A DNA stretch of 38,808 nucleotides from a virus. The stretch covers positions 1 to 38,808 of IMG/VR virus record IMGVR_UViG_3300023235_000055; one strand, 5' to 3'. Below are positions 25,420 through 31,239 of the stretch, in pieces; the first letter of the stretch is position 1, and the number at the start of each line of letters is the position of its first letter. The notes under the pieces were generated by a model, which was not told the DNA's origin, ran no database searches, and saw nothing but the letters and a program-made list of their open reading frames with translations. The position numbers were made by a program, and so were the translations under genes.

Positions 25420-25434
25420 TCATTCTATAGATAA
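25405..25434 (+). repeat. Perfect 15-bp tandem duplication over a stop codon
   Basis: TCATTCTATAGATAA occurs twice with no gap (25405-25419 and 25420-25434). The first copy encodes the last four codons and stop of the 68-aa gene; the second lies in the 3' untranslated region. It looks like a recent slippage or repair duplication. Confidence 0.9.
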
Positions 25435-25448
25435 TTTTCACCATTTAA

Positions 25449-25463
25449 CTGCCGAATAGGCAG
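25449..25463 (+). other. Intergenic hairpin before the 58-aa gene
   Basis: CTGCC-GAATA-GGCAG forms a five-pair stem with a five-base loop, 29 bases before the next ATG. It resembles the hairpins at 25156-25190 in size and place between small early genes. Confidence 0.45.
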
Positions 25464-25491
25464 CAAGTATCAAAATACACAAGGTAAACAC

Positions 25492-25668
25492 ATGATACCA
25501 ATCTATATTTTTAACGGTTGCATCGAGGAAAAGGATAAACCCTATAGCTACCGATCAATTTCGATTCCAGCATTGAGTTTAGAAGACGCAAAGGAACGAT
25601 TGATTGCAAAGTATGGGCCTTTATCATATTGCGCGATTACAGCAGAAGAAACAGACGACGAAGAATAA
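25492..25668 (+). CDS. Small early protein (58 aa)
   Basis: This short ORF begins MIPIYIFNGCIEEKDKPYSY and ends in an acidic tail (TAEETDDEE). Its ATG is preceded by ACACAAGGTAAACAC, the same leader found at 25684 and, with one change, at 31996, which supports translation. No family was recognised. The middle (LSLEDAKERLIAKYG) is helical. Confidence 0.65.
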   Translation: MIPIYIFNGCIEEKDKPYSYRSISIPALSLEDAKERLIAKYGPLSYCAITAEETDDEE

Positions 25669-25683
25669 TACACAGGTAAACAC

Positions 25684-26100
25684 ATGAAAATAACAGCCAA
25701 AGACTTAACAGATGAACAGCAATAAGAGTTTGTGTCGATTTTCTACGGCTTAGATAATGCACCCGATGATTTAGAAAGCCCTTTACCTTGGGGCCTTCCT
25801 TGGCTTCATGGATTCACTGTGGATTTAGAAGGTGATTCAATTGGAGATATGGCAGTCCGTTATAGCATGGATGTTTTCAATAAAGAACATCCAAATCTAG
25901 AACATTATTCTAGCGATGAGCTTATTAAAACAGGAGCTGGATTTTTAGGTTGGAATGGAGAGTTAGAACCCTGGAGCTGTAAGCACTGGACGCTTGGAAA
26001 CGGCGTTGATTTTCTAGAAACTAACAGTGATTCAATTTGGGAGTGGGAAGAAGGATTTTTAGAAATTGCAGAAACTTGCACATTTCCAAGAAGACAATAA
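25684..26100 (+). pseudogene. Early gene interrupted by an in-frame TAA
   Basis: The ATG at 25684 has the leader ACACAGGTAAACAC and starts MKITAKDLTDEQQ, then meets TAA at 25723-25725. The same frame continues without further stops as EFVSIFYGLDNAPDD to 26100, giving a 138-residue product if the stop were read as an amino acid. TAA ends many other genes here, so general recoding is excluded. Either the gene is broken, or the main part is made by restart at the GTG at 25732, which has AAGAG nearby. The protein body is Trp-rich and acidic and was not recognised. Confidence 0.65.
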
Positions 26101-26116
26101 CTAAAGGAAGATATGA

Positions 26117-26314
26117 ATGAAGAAGACTAAAATCAAACCTACTAAGATGAATTTGACTGTCGTTATCGAGAAGGAGTATCGCGACTATTTATTTAAGCTA
26201 AGCTTTAAGATGAGCACAGACGAAGGGATGCGTGTAGGCCTTAGTGAAATCGTAAGGCGCGCGTTAGAGTCGCACTATCCTATACCTAACGATCAACTGG
26301 AGATGGAGATATGA
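26117..26314 (+). CDS. Ribbon-helix-helix type regulator (65 aa)
   Basis: A basic start (MKKTKIKPTK) leads into a strand MNLTVVIEKEY and two helices (RDYLFKLSFKMS and GLSEIVRRALESHY), the order of RHH DNA-binding proteins. It is the second RHH protein of the genome and unlike the one at 7645. AAAGGAAGATATGA precedes the ATG. The next ORF overlaps its stop (ATGA). A target site was not identified. Confidence 0.65.
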   Translation: MKKTKIKPTKMNLTVVIEKEYRDYLFKLSFKMSTDEGMRVGLSEIVRRALESHYPIPNDQLEMEI

Positions 26315-26457
26315 GCTTTCAAGACGCACTATCAATTATGTACGAGAATCAGAATATTAAAATGCTCGATGAAATGTATCGAGAAGATCCTGATTTAGAT
26401 TCTAATATCTATGAGCCTGATTTTTATGATGCTTGTCTCGATCTAGAAGAAGCTTAA
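26311..26457 (+). CDS. Small acidic protein coupled to the RHH gene (48 aa)
   Basis: The ATG overlaps the stop of the RHH gene (ATGA), so it should be co-translated. The peptide (MSFQDALSIMYENQN to FYDACLDLEEA) is acidic and helical, with no membrane segment. Such a pair could be a regulator and a small binding partner, or a toxin-antitoxin-like pair. That is only a positional guess. Confidence 0.6.
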   Translation: MSFQDALSIMYENQNIKMLDEMYREDPDLDSNIYEPDFYDACLDLEEA

Positions 26458-26526
26458 AAAAGATCTTCTTTCCTGTAGTGGTATGCTGAATGGAGAAACT
26501 ACACTGCCGTTTCAGGAGAGAAGATC
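26457..26526 (-). terminator. Long-stem terminator at the convergence point
   Basis: Positions 26462-26475 and 26513-26526 are 14-base inverted repeats with one mismatch. Read leftward the stem is followed by six T residues (26462 side), so it should end the leftward replication operon, whose last stop is at 26571. The 37-base loop contains a further GTAG/CTAC pairing. It lies between two convergent operons and may also slow rightward transcription. Confidence 0.7.
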
Positions 26527-26570
26527 AGTGGGAACGAGCGAGGTAACGTTATATTTGATTATCTTATGAT

Positions 26571-26882
26571 TCAAGCTTTTCTTACAACTTCAATTTCGAT
26601 CGGATACAGAGATTCAACTATCTTCTTTTTCATGATAAAATCTTTAGTTAGCATACCTTTGCAGTCTACGACTCTACAAGTACCATCATTCTCAAATATT
26701 AAGAAATCCGCACTATACGAAACGCCTCCTCCAATATCAAACTTGGGTTGACGTAAGAACATCACGATAGCCTTAGATTTGACCATCATTTTAAGTTTAT
26801 CGTAGTAGTTTCTCTCTAATAGGGATGGAAATTTGATTCCTTCTGACTCACAGCGGATTGCCCCGTACTTATGTCTTATCAT
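26571..26882 (-). CDS. DUF1064-type nuclease (103 aa)
   Basis: The chain follows the DUF1064 pattern: IKFPSLLERNYYDKLKMMVK, a LRQPKFDI strand, YSADFLIFENDGTCRVVDCKG and TKDFIMKKKIVESLYP. The family has a PD-(D/E)xK-like core, here E19/E23-type, D near 72 and DxK (VVDCKG). It is thought to cut branched DNA, comparable to phage resolvases. It is the last gene of the replication operon and overlaps its neighbour by four bases (ATGA). Cleavage activity is inferred from family. Confidence 0.78.
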   Translation of the reverse strand: MIRHKYGAIRCESEGIKFPSLLERNYYDKLKMMVKSKAIVMFLRQPKFDIGGGVSYSADFLIFENDGTCRVVDCKGMLTKDFIMKKKIVESLYPIEIEVVRKA

Positions 26883-27094
26883 CGATCATGCCTCTTACGC
26901 CAGAATACAGGAGGTTCAATAATTTTCTTATACCCGTCCCATCCGTTCCCAGTCCACCATGCGCTTTGAGTTTTTCCACTCTCAAAAACAATAGTTACTA
27001 GATCATAGGATTCCAGCGACTCATCATCCATTTTTCGATTCCGAGTTTTCACAGCCGCTTTTGGATTTCTGAACACACTTTTCAATATTTCCAT
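26879..27094 (-). CDS. Small hypothetical protein (71 aa)
   Basis: The sequence has a basic N-terminus (VFRNPKAAVKTRNRKMDDES), strands (LVTIVFESGKTQSAWWTGNG) and a basic end (VFWRKRHDR). It overlaps the DUF1064 gene's start and has an AGAGGT ribosome-binding site. No family was recognised. The Trp-rich SAWWTGNGWDGY part suggests a small beta fold, possibly nucleic-acid binding. Confidence 0.6.
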   Translation of the reverse strand: MEILKSVFRNPKAAVKTRNRKMDDESLESYDLVTIVFESGKTQSAWWTGNGWDGYKKIIEPPVFWRKRHDR

Positions 27095-27129
27095 TGCACA
27101 ACCTCTTACATTATTAAAGTTTGAAACTT

Positions 27130-27483
27130 CTAGAATGGTAGCTTTTGATTTACTGGTATTGATTGAGGCTGTTGTTCGTACTGAGGTTGGGGTGCTTGTT
27201 GCACGATCCCTTGATTTTCTTCAGGGATTGGAGGCATTAGTTTGATAACTTGTTCTCTGCATTCATTCAAGAATTTTCGTTCATAGTCTTTATCAACAAA
27301 CCCGAAACTAGGATCCCACGAACCATCAATCTTGATATTGTTGAATCCGCAACAGATGTTTCCGGCTTTTGATCTGAACACTGAAAGTATAAGAGTAACT
27401 TTATCTCCTGCATTAACTTTGCAGAATCCAAGTTTATATTCCCCGTATGGGTCCGCATGATAACTTACTACTGTATTCGCCAT
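27130..27483 (-). CDS. Possible single-stranded DNA-binding protein (117 aa)
   Basis: The N-terminal 85 residues are strand-rich (KLGFCKVNAGDKVTLILSVF, AGNICCGFNNIKIDGSWDPS). A disordered Gln/Pro-rich linker (PQPQYEQQPQSIPVNQ) then leads to a terminal KLPF. A beta core, flexible linker and short xPF tip is the layout of SSB proteins, although the tip lacks their acidic residues. The start MANTVV at 27483 follows GGAGA. It lies in the replication operon. The SSB assignment is tentative. Confidence 0.55.
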   Translation of the reverse strand: MANTVVSYHADPYGEYKLGFCKVNAGDKVTLILSVFRSKAGNICCGFNNIKIDGSWDPSFGFVDKDYERKFLNECREQVIKLMPPIPEENQGIVQQAPQPQYEQQPQSIPVNQKLPF

Positions 27484-27588
27484 GATATTCTCCATAAAGT
27501 ACTTAATCTAAGCGACATTATAGCAAATTTAAATTAAATCTCATAACGTTTTATGGAAAACTTATACCTGGATCTGGGTATAAGTGGT

Positions 27589-27882
27589 TCATTGTGTTTC
27601 TTTATAACCTTCAATTAATTTTTTCATTAATTCCCCGAGATCCCACTGTTCTGGGCATAGAATCTCTACACTGTAATTTTTAAATGTAAATTCACTGCGA
27701 ACGTACTTGAATCTTATAGACATTAATTCATTTAAAATACTTTCGGACGATAGGTCAGCAATATTAGTTAGTTTTGACTCATCATACGGAACTATTGCGT
27801 ATACTTCGAGCTGCTTATTAGCATATATATATCTACCATCGTAAGGTCCCCCTACGCATAATAATTTGTCGTCTTCACTCAT
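27589..27882 (-). CDS. Hypothetical replication-operon protein (97 aa)
   Basis: It begins MSEDDKLLCVGGPYDGRYIY. The VGGPYDG motif near the N-terminus is common in small phage proteins of unknown function. The remainder (IRFKYVRSEFTFKNYSVEIL, WDLGELMKKLIEGYK) mixes strands and a C-terminal helix. It overlaps the preceding gene by four bases and has AGAGG before its ATG. Confidence 0.65.
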   Translation of the reverse strand: MSEDDKLLCVGGPYDGRYIYANKQLEVYAIVPYDESKLTNIADLSSESILNELMSIRFKYVRSEFTFKNYSVEILCPEQWDLGELMKKLIEGYKETQ

Positions 27883-28094
27883 TCTGACCTCTCACATTCC
27901 TCACTTATTTCCTGTATCAATTCAAAAAATCTCTTAGGATCAACCAGGACTCTTCTTCCAAATTTAAAGAATGCATCACTCAATCCTAATTCTTTCTGAT
28001 TAAATATATAATGCCTCATTCCGCCTTCGCTCGGCCACGGATATTCTTTACAAAATTGTTGAATCGTTATAATTGGTGCTTTGTTATTTTCCAT
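27879..28094 (-). CDS. Small helix-turn-helix protein, AlpA/excisionase-like (71 aa)
   Basis: From the ATG at 28094, which follows AGGAAGCATA, the protein reads MENNKAPIITIQQFCKEYPW, then SEGGMRHYIFNQKELGLSDAF and FKFGRRVLVDPKRFFELIQE. This is the winged-helix layout of AlpA/Xis-like DNA-binding proteins, with a GRRVLVD wing. No integrase is present, so a role in replication control or transcription is more likely than excision. Confidence 0.7.
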   Translation of the reverse strand: MENNKAPIITIQQFCKEYPWPSEGGMRHYIFNQKELGLSDAFFKFGRRVLVDPKRFFELIQEISEECERSE

Positions 28095-28102
28095 TATGCT
28101 TC

Positions 28103-28348
28103 CTATGCTATTCTTGGTTTCCATTTTTTGGGCTGACAATTCAATTGAATACACTTGCTTTCAGCGCAAGCCCAAAGCCAGTTACCTCTGTCGAAGACTT
28201 GGTAACCCTCAGAACCCTTACAGTCGGGACAGGCTAGCGTTTCACCTTCTACGTGCTTAATTATGTTACCTCGGCTCATTATGGCCGTGACGGGCCTTTC
28301 AAAGTCCCACTGAATGCTTTTTACCGAGAACTCGCTTGACTGTTTCAT
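28103..28348 (-). CDS. Zinc-ribbon protein next to the helicase loader (81 aa)
   Basis: Cysteines at 40 and 43 (CPDC) and at 61, 66 and 71 (CAESKCIQLNC) would bind zinc. The stretch between them (GYQVFDRGNWLWA) forms the ribbon. Its ATG overlaps the stop of the loader gene (ATGA), so the two are produced together. Zinc ribbons beside DnaC-like loaders often help to bind DNA or recruit helicase; here that is inferred. Confidence 0.7.
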   Translation of the reverse strand: MKQSSEFSVKSIQWDFERPVTAIMSRGNIIKHVEGETLACPDCKGSEGYQVFDRGNWLWACAESKCIQLNCQPKKWKPRIA

Positions 28349-28914
28349 TGTTCCGACTCCCGATAATCCATTTCATCCGACAAATCAATAACAACATTCC
28401 CTTTGTTAAACAATCTGCTTACTAGCCGTGGATGCACCAGGTTATACATATCCTGCTGACTCAAATTTGTTGTTACAACTGTCGGAGTGAACTGATTGTA
28501 AAGCTCATCAATCACTGAAAACCAAACCTCTTCACGCCACGGGTATTTAACTTTGTCAAAGCCTGAAGAGCCAATGTCGTTTAAAATAATAAAATCATCG
28601 TCAATCAGTGTCGGTATCTCTCTGCTATAATCCAAGCCATTCGCTATGCTAGTACGTAGTCTTTCAAATAATTTCTTCTCATCATGGTATCGATAGCTTC
28701 TAACCTTCCCATCAATCCAATCTATAATTGCCGAGCATGCATGTGTTTTGCCTGTGCCTGGCGGTCCAGTGATGATAAGAAAGTTTTTAGGTTTATCAAG
28801 CCATTTAGATAATTTTTTAACATTATCCTCAGACCAATTTATTGATGCGAGCGTGATGCCCTCGTATCGCCTGCCTAGATTCCTAAGTTGTGATTCCTGT
28901 GCTTTGCTTTTCAT
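28345..28914 (-). CDS. DnaC-like helicase loader ATPase (189 aa)
   Basis: This is an AAA+ ATPase with Walker A GPPGTGKT (50-57), Walker B FIILNDIG (108-115), sensor-1 TTN (148-150) and a candidate arginine finger region RLVSRLF (163-169). At 189 aa it is shorter than DnaC, with a reduced N-terminal helicase-binding part. It overlaps the initiator gene by 32 bases. Since no phage helicase was found, it probably recruits the host replicative helicase to the phage origin. Confidence 0.88.
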   Translation of the reverse strand: MKSKAQESQLRNLGRRYEGITLASINWSEDNVKKLSKWLDKPKNFLIITGPPGTGKTHACSAIIDWIDGKVRSYRYHDEKKLFERLRTSIANGLDYSREIPTLIDDDFIILNDIGSSGFDKVKYPWREEVWFSVIDELYNQFTPTVVTTNLSQQDMYNLVHPRLVSRLFNKGNVVIDLSDEMDYRESEQ

Positions 28915-29758
28915 GCTGCTTTTCCCTTTCTGCTCGTTGTTCTGCTATTTTTTCATTCATGAGATCCATGACGCTTTTTTTGCTCTGCGTTTTATACACG
29001 GGCTTTGCCGCTTCTTTAGCAGGCTCTCTATGTGTGTTCCTAGCTGCGTTCTTGCTTTTGACTCCCATACGATACTTTTCGATCGTTCCGATAATGAACT
29101 TCCACCAGTCATACACGATACCGCTGTATTCTCCTAGTGTTTTCCAGGCATACCTCAATTCATCTGTGTTGTACTGGGCTTTTGCAGACAGTGCTCTCTG
29201 GAATAGATCTGTGTGATTGAGCTTAAGAGCGCCTGTAGATGTTTTGATGCTGATTGACGTATTGGCAGGATCTTTGCTTTCGGATGATTCTTCAGGAATC
29301 TTAATCGCTGGAGACCCACATGGGTCTTCCACAACAAACTCTTTTTCTTGATTATTTTTTTTCTTAATCTTTCTTATTAAAGCATCCTGGGTTTCGGTAC
29401 CCCGAGATTCGGTATCCCGAGATTCAGGACGTCGGAGAAATTTCTTTAAATATGACACTTTATACTTAGTAGAACTCTTTAAATTGCCAAGCATTGTTGT
29501 GATACGATCCATATACCCTAGATCTATCAATTCATCAAATGCTTTGTAAACATGATCCCTTGAAATGTTCTTGGCTTTCCAAACATTTTTTGGTTTGATT
29601 ACCCAATCACTTTTGCAAGAAAGCAGATAGGTTAAAACTGCTTGAGCATCCGATGACATTGTAGGATGTTGAAGTATTTCGTTGGGTATTATTGAAAAGT
29701 TGTCATTAGCAGTGCATCTTTCAATATTGCAATTGTCATTTGTTTGATTTGTTGTCAT
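28883..29758 (-). CDS. Replication initiation protein with winged helix (291 aa)
   Basis: From the ATG at 29758, which follows TTTGGAGAATAAAA, residues 22-105 form a winged-helix domain (SIIPNEILQHPTMSSDAQAV, VWKAKNISRDHVYKAFDELI) like phage replication initiators. A charged linker and a C-terminal helical part (RYAWKTLGEYSGIVYDWWKF) follow. It lies directly before the DnaC-like loader, the O/P-like arrangement of lambdoid phages. Its ribosome-binding site can be hidden in a hairpin (see 29765-29848). Origin binding is inferred. Confidence 0.75.
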   Translation of the reverse strand: MTTNQTNDNCNIERCTANDNFSIIPNEILQHPTMSSDAQAVLTYLLSCKSDWVIKPKNVWKAKNISRDHVYKAFDELIDLGYMDRITTMLGNLKSSTKYKVSYLKKFLRRPESRDTESRGTETQDALIRKIKKKNNQEKEFVVEDPCGSPAIKIPEESSESKDPANTSISIKTSTGALKLNHTDLFQRALSAKAQYNTDELRYAWKTLGEYSGIVYDWWKFIIGTIEKYRMGVKSKNAARNTHREPAKEAAKPVYKTQSKKSVMDLMNEKIAEQRAEREKQHEKQSTGITT

Positions 29759-29831
29759 TTTTATTCTCCAAATAGAAATTGGAGATTGCAACTAATGCGA
29801 AAGTGCTGTAATCTACTACACTTAAAAACAT
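29736..29831 (-). CDS. Leader ORF overlapping the initiator start (31 aa)
   Basis: The frame MFLSVVDYSTFALVAISNFYLENKNDNKSNK starts eight bases after a GGAG at 29840-29848 and ends 23 bases inside the initiator gene in another frame. Translating it would carry ribosomes through the hairpin that masks the initiator's ribosome-binding site. The peptide has a mildly hydrophobic start but no recognised function. It is called mainly for its likely regulatory value. Confidence 0.45.
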   Translation of the reverse strand: MFLSVVDYSTFALVAISNFYLENKNDNKSNK

Positions 29832-29848
29832 GGGAATTTTCTCCAATT
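29765..29848 (-). promoter_or_regulatory. Mutually exclusive hairpins over two ribosome-binding sites
   Basis: On the minus strand AATTGGAGA (29848-29840, site of the leader ORF) is perfectly complementary to TCTCCAATT (29785-29777). The latter's first seven bases are also complementary to TTGGAGA (29771-29765, the initiator's site, seven-base loop). The middle element can therefore pair with only one partner at a time, as in translational attenuators. Confidence 0.6.
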
Positions 29849-29941
29849 GATAATTATTAATCATTTGAAGACTATGCGATTCCCTAAAAAACCCAGATTT
29901 GTTATATTCCGGATTGATTAAGCTTGCACGCATAATCTCCA

Positions 29942-30044
29942 TGGGCCTTGGCCCACATGAAGCCACTGACTACAATCGGTGGCTTTCTTGTTTTAACAAG
30001 TTGTGAAACATTAAACGAATGTTTCCTTGACTGCAACGCAAGGA
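29942..30044. other. Cluster of five hairpins, candidate origin or structured RNA
   Basis: Inverted repeats follow one another in the gap before the initiator gene: TGGGCC/GGCCCA (29942-29955), AAGCCACTGA/TCGGTGGCTT with one G-T pair (29960-29985), CTTGTT/AACAAG (29987-30000), GAAACATT/AATGTTTC (30005-30025) and TCCTTG/CAAGGA (30024-30044). The second, read rightward, is followed by a T-rich run and could also be a terminator. Location beside the initiator favours an origin; transcription across it favours an RNA element. Confidence 0.5.
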
Positions 30045-30050
30045 TTTATT

Positions 30051-30674
30051 TTAGATATTTTCATCCTTTCTAGGTGTTCTGTGATTGTGATAGTGTTTTA
30101 AAAAATTCAAGCAAGTCTCTTTAATATTCTTATCCGGCCACACGCACTTAACTGTATTGCATAGCCCGTATGTATACGCCATAGCTAATGCATTAGAATC
30201 CCTTCCATGTGCAAACTTGGTCATAAAATCAATCATACCTGAAAAATACTCATAATCTCGTTGTTGTAAATTGCTAAATAAAGGTAGTCCGTATTCTTTA
30301 GATTCTTTAGATTCTTTAGATTCTTTAGATTCTTTAGATTCTTTCTTTTCTGACTCTTGGTTTTTCATGGAACGAAGAAAATCATCACACATTTTATTAA
30401 AATTTTTTTTGTCGTGTTTTTCGAATTCATCCATGTCCATCATCACACCGTTGATAATAATTCTATTTTTTCCTGTTAACTCTCCTGGAAAGTCTATACT
30501 ACTCCACAGCTCAGGCGTTCTTAATTTGTCCGAAAACTCGCTGCAAAGGAACGGAAAACATAGATAGTCTTCGCGATATCTCATGGCAACATAAATTTCC
30601 CCATCAGATCCACAACATAAAACCTTTAACCCTTGCTCTGGCTTTACTATATTGCATGGCTTCCATTTATTCAT
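30051..30674 (-). CDS. Hypothetical protein with KES repeat linker (207 aa)
   Basis: The N-terminal part (KVLCCGSDGEIYVAMRYRED, FPFLCSEFSDKLRTPELWSS) resembles the small DUF551-like domains of phage proteins. A six-fold Lys-Glu-Ser repeat at about residues 108-127 forms a flexible charged linker to a helical C-terminal domain (YFSGMIDFMTKFAHGRDSNA). The start overlaps the stop of the zinc-protein gene (TGATG), after AGGAGG. Function unknown. Confidence 0.7.
   Translation of the reverse strand: MNKWKPCNIVKPEQGLKVLCCGSDGEIYVAMRYREDYLCFPFLCSEFSDKLRTPELWSSIDFPGELTGKNRIIINGVMMDMDEFEKHDKKNFNKMCDDFLRSMKNQESEKKESKESKESKESKESKEYGLPLFSNLQQRDYEYFSGMIDFMTKFAHGRDSNALAMAYTYGLCNTVKCVWPDKNIKETCLNFLKHYHNHRTPRKDENI
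30293..30353 (-). repeat. 9-bp tandem repeat encoding Lys-Glu-Ser
   Basis: ATTCTTTAG is repeated six times without error (30293-30346) with a seventh partial copy. On the coding strand each unit encodes Lys-Glu-Ser, so changes in copy number keep the frame and alter only linker length in the 207-aa protein. Confidence 0.95.
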
Positions 30675-30853
30675 CAGTAACCTCCTTGTCTATATTCTGC
30701 ACATGTTTCACACAGAAAAGGCATGTCTGTGCTGCGCCTGTGGTTATTTTCATCCTTAAATTCATCACTACAATCTATACAAGCGATCTGCTTATACCCT
30801 TCAAATATTTTACTTACTCTCTCTTGAAATTGCTTCTCTTCGCTTTCTTCCAT
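30674..30853 (-). CDS. Small C4 zinc-finger protein, TraR/DksA-like tip (59 aa)
   Basis: From the ATG at 30853 (after GGAGAGAAG), an N-terminal helix (EEKQFQERVSKIFEGY) is followed by CIDC (25-28) and CETC (48-51), four zinc ligands spaced as in the globular part of TraR/DksA proteins. Short TraR-like phage proteins can bind RNA polymerase, but the coiled-coil hairpin is minimal here. It lies between the Cro-like regulator and the 207-aa gene in the early leftward operon. Confidence 0.65.
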   Translation of the reverse strand: MEESEEKQFQERVSKIFEGYKQIACIDCSDEFKDENNHRRSTDMPFLCETCAEYRQGGY

Positions 30854-31043
30854 CGAACTTCTCTCCAAAATCATTTTTCATCACCTTACCATCTGTAAGC
30901 TCTTCGATTCTTTTCATCATCATTGGCGATGGATAATTCTTCTCTGCTGCTACGCAACATATGTATGCACCCGAACACGGTATCTGTTTTGCGAACCATC
31001 CGCTACGTATGCCGTAGTTCTCGAAATAGTCTTTAAGTTTCAT
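30810..31043 (-). CDS. Cro-like helix-turn-helix regulator (77 aa)
   Basis: The first 55 residues have the Cro/YdaS fold pattern: KLKDYFENYGIRSGWFAKQI, a turn with CSGAYICCVAAEKN as recognition helix, then PSPMMMKRIEELTDGKV. A basic tail (KFDGRKRREAISRESK) follows. It is the first gene of the leftward operon, with an ideal AAGGAGG before its ATG, and faces the symmetrical promoter pair at 31071-31123. It probably represses one or both early promoters. No CI partner is present. Confidence 0.75.
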   Translation of the reverse strand: MKLKDYFENYGIRSGWFAKQIPCSGAYICCVAAEKNYPSPMMMKRIEELTDGKVMKNDFGEKFDGRKRREAISRESK

Positions 31044-31070
31044 GTTATAACCTCCTTGTAATGAGATGTT

Positions 31071-31123
31071 TTTATAGCATCGCGATTAATTTGTTGCAAG
31101 ATAAATCGTCTTTGTGCTATATT
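31071..31123. promoter_or_regulatory. Divergent early promoters sharing one -35 hexamer
   Basis: TTGCAA (31094-31099) is its own reverse complement and can serve both directions. Leftward it pairs with TATAAA at 31076-31071 (17-base spacer); rightward with TATATT at 31118-31123 (18-base spacer). Flanking half-sites TATAGCA (31073-31079) and TGCTATA (31115-31121), and CGATT (31083-31087) and AATCG (31104-31108), make the region an approximate dyad centred near 31096. It separates the Cro-like gene from the ERF gene. Confidence 0.7.
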
Positions 31124-31146
31124 TTCGTTTTTCGATACAGAGTCGC

Positions 31147-31182
31147 AAAAAAAAGACTCAAATCCGGGAAGAGATTTGAGTC
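31147..31182 (-). terminator. Strong leftward intrinsic terminator
   Basis: Read leftward, GACTCAAATC (31182-31173), an eight-base loop and GATTTGAGTC (31164-31155) form a perfect ten-pair stem followed by eight T residues (31154-31147). It lies in the 5' leader of the rightward operon, so it can only stop transcription that runs against that operon. Rightward it would be a leader hairpin without a T run. Confidence 0.85.
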
Positions 31183-31212
31183 AAAGGAAAGTACCGTAGT
31201 AGTACTACACAC

Positions 31213-31239
31213 ATGAAAGAACGGGAGTTTACAACATGA
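31213..31239 (+). CDS. Eight-codon ORF overlapping the ERF start
   Basis: The frame MKEREFTT starts in ACACACATG and its TGA overlaps the ATG of the ERF gene (ATGA). It contains the GGGAG that serves the ERF start. Whether it is translated is unknown. A perfect GTAGTACTAC palindrome lies just upstream (31199-31208). Confidence 0.3.
   Translation: MKEREFTT

Noticed and set aside
27879-28094. Excisionase as evidence of a temperate phage
   Set aside because: The fold fits Xis/AlpA proteins, but no integrase, attachment site or CI-type repressor was found, so lysogeny is not supported.
29736-29966. A 76-aa frame starting at 29966 before the initiator
   Set aside because: Its start lies in the hairpin cluster without a ribosome-binding site. 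Only the internal ATG at 29831 has one, so a 31-codon leader ORF is called instead.
29960-29985. Simple rightward terminator at the AAGCCAC hairpin
   Set aside because: No rightward gene ends nearby; the hairpin is better seen as one of a cluster, though a terminator function cannot be excluded.
30656-30898. An 80-aa hydrophobic plus-strand frame (possible membrane protein)
   Set aside because: It is antisense to the zinc-protein and Cro-like genes, which have ideal ribosome-binding sites; the frame has none.
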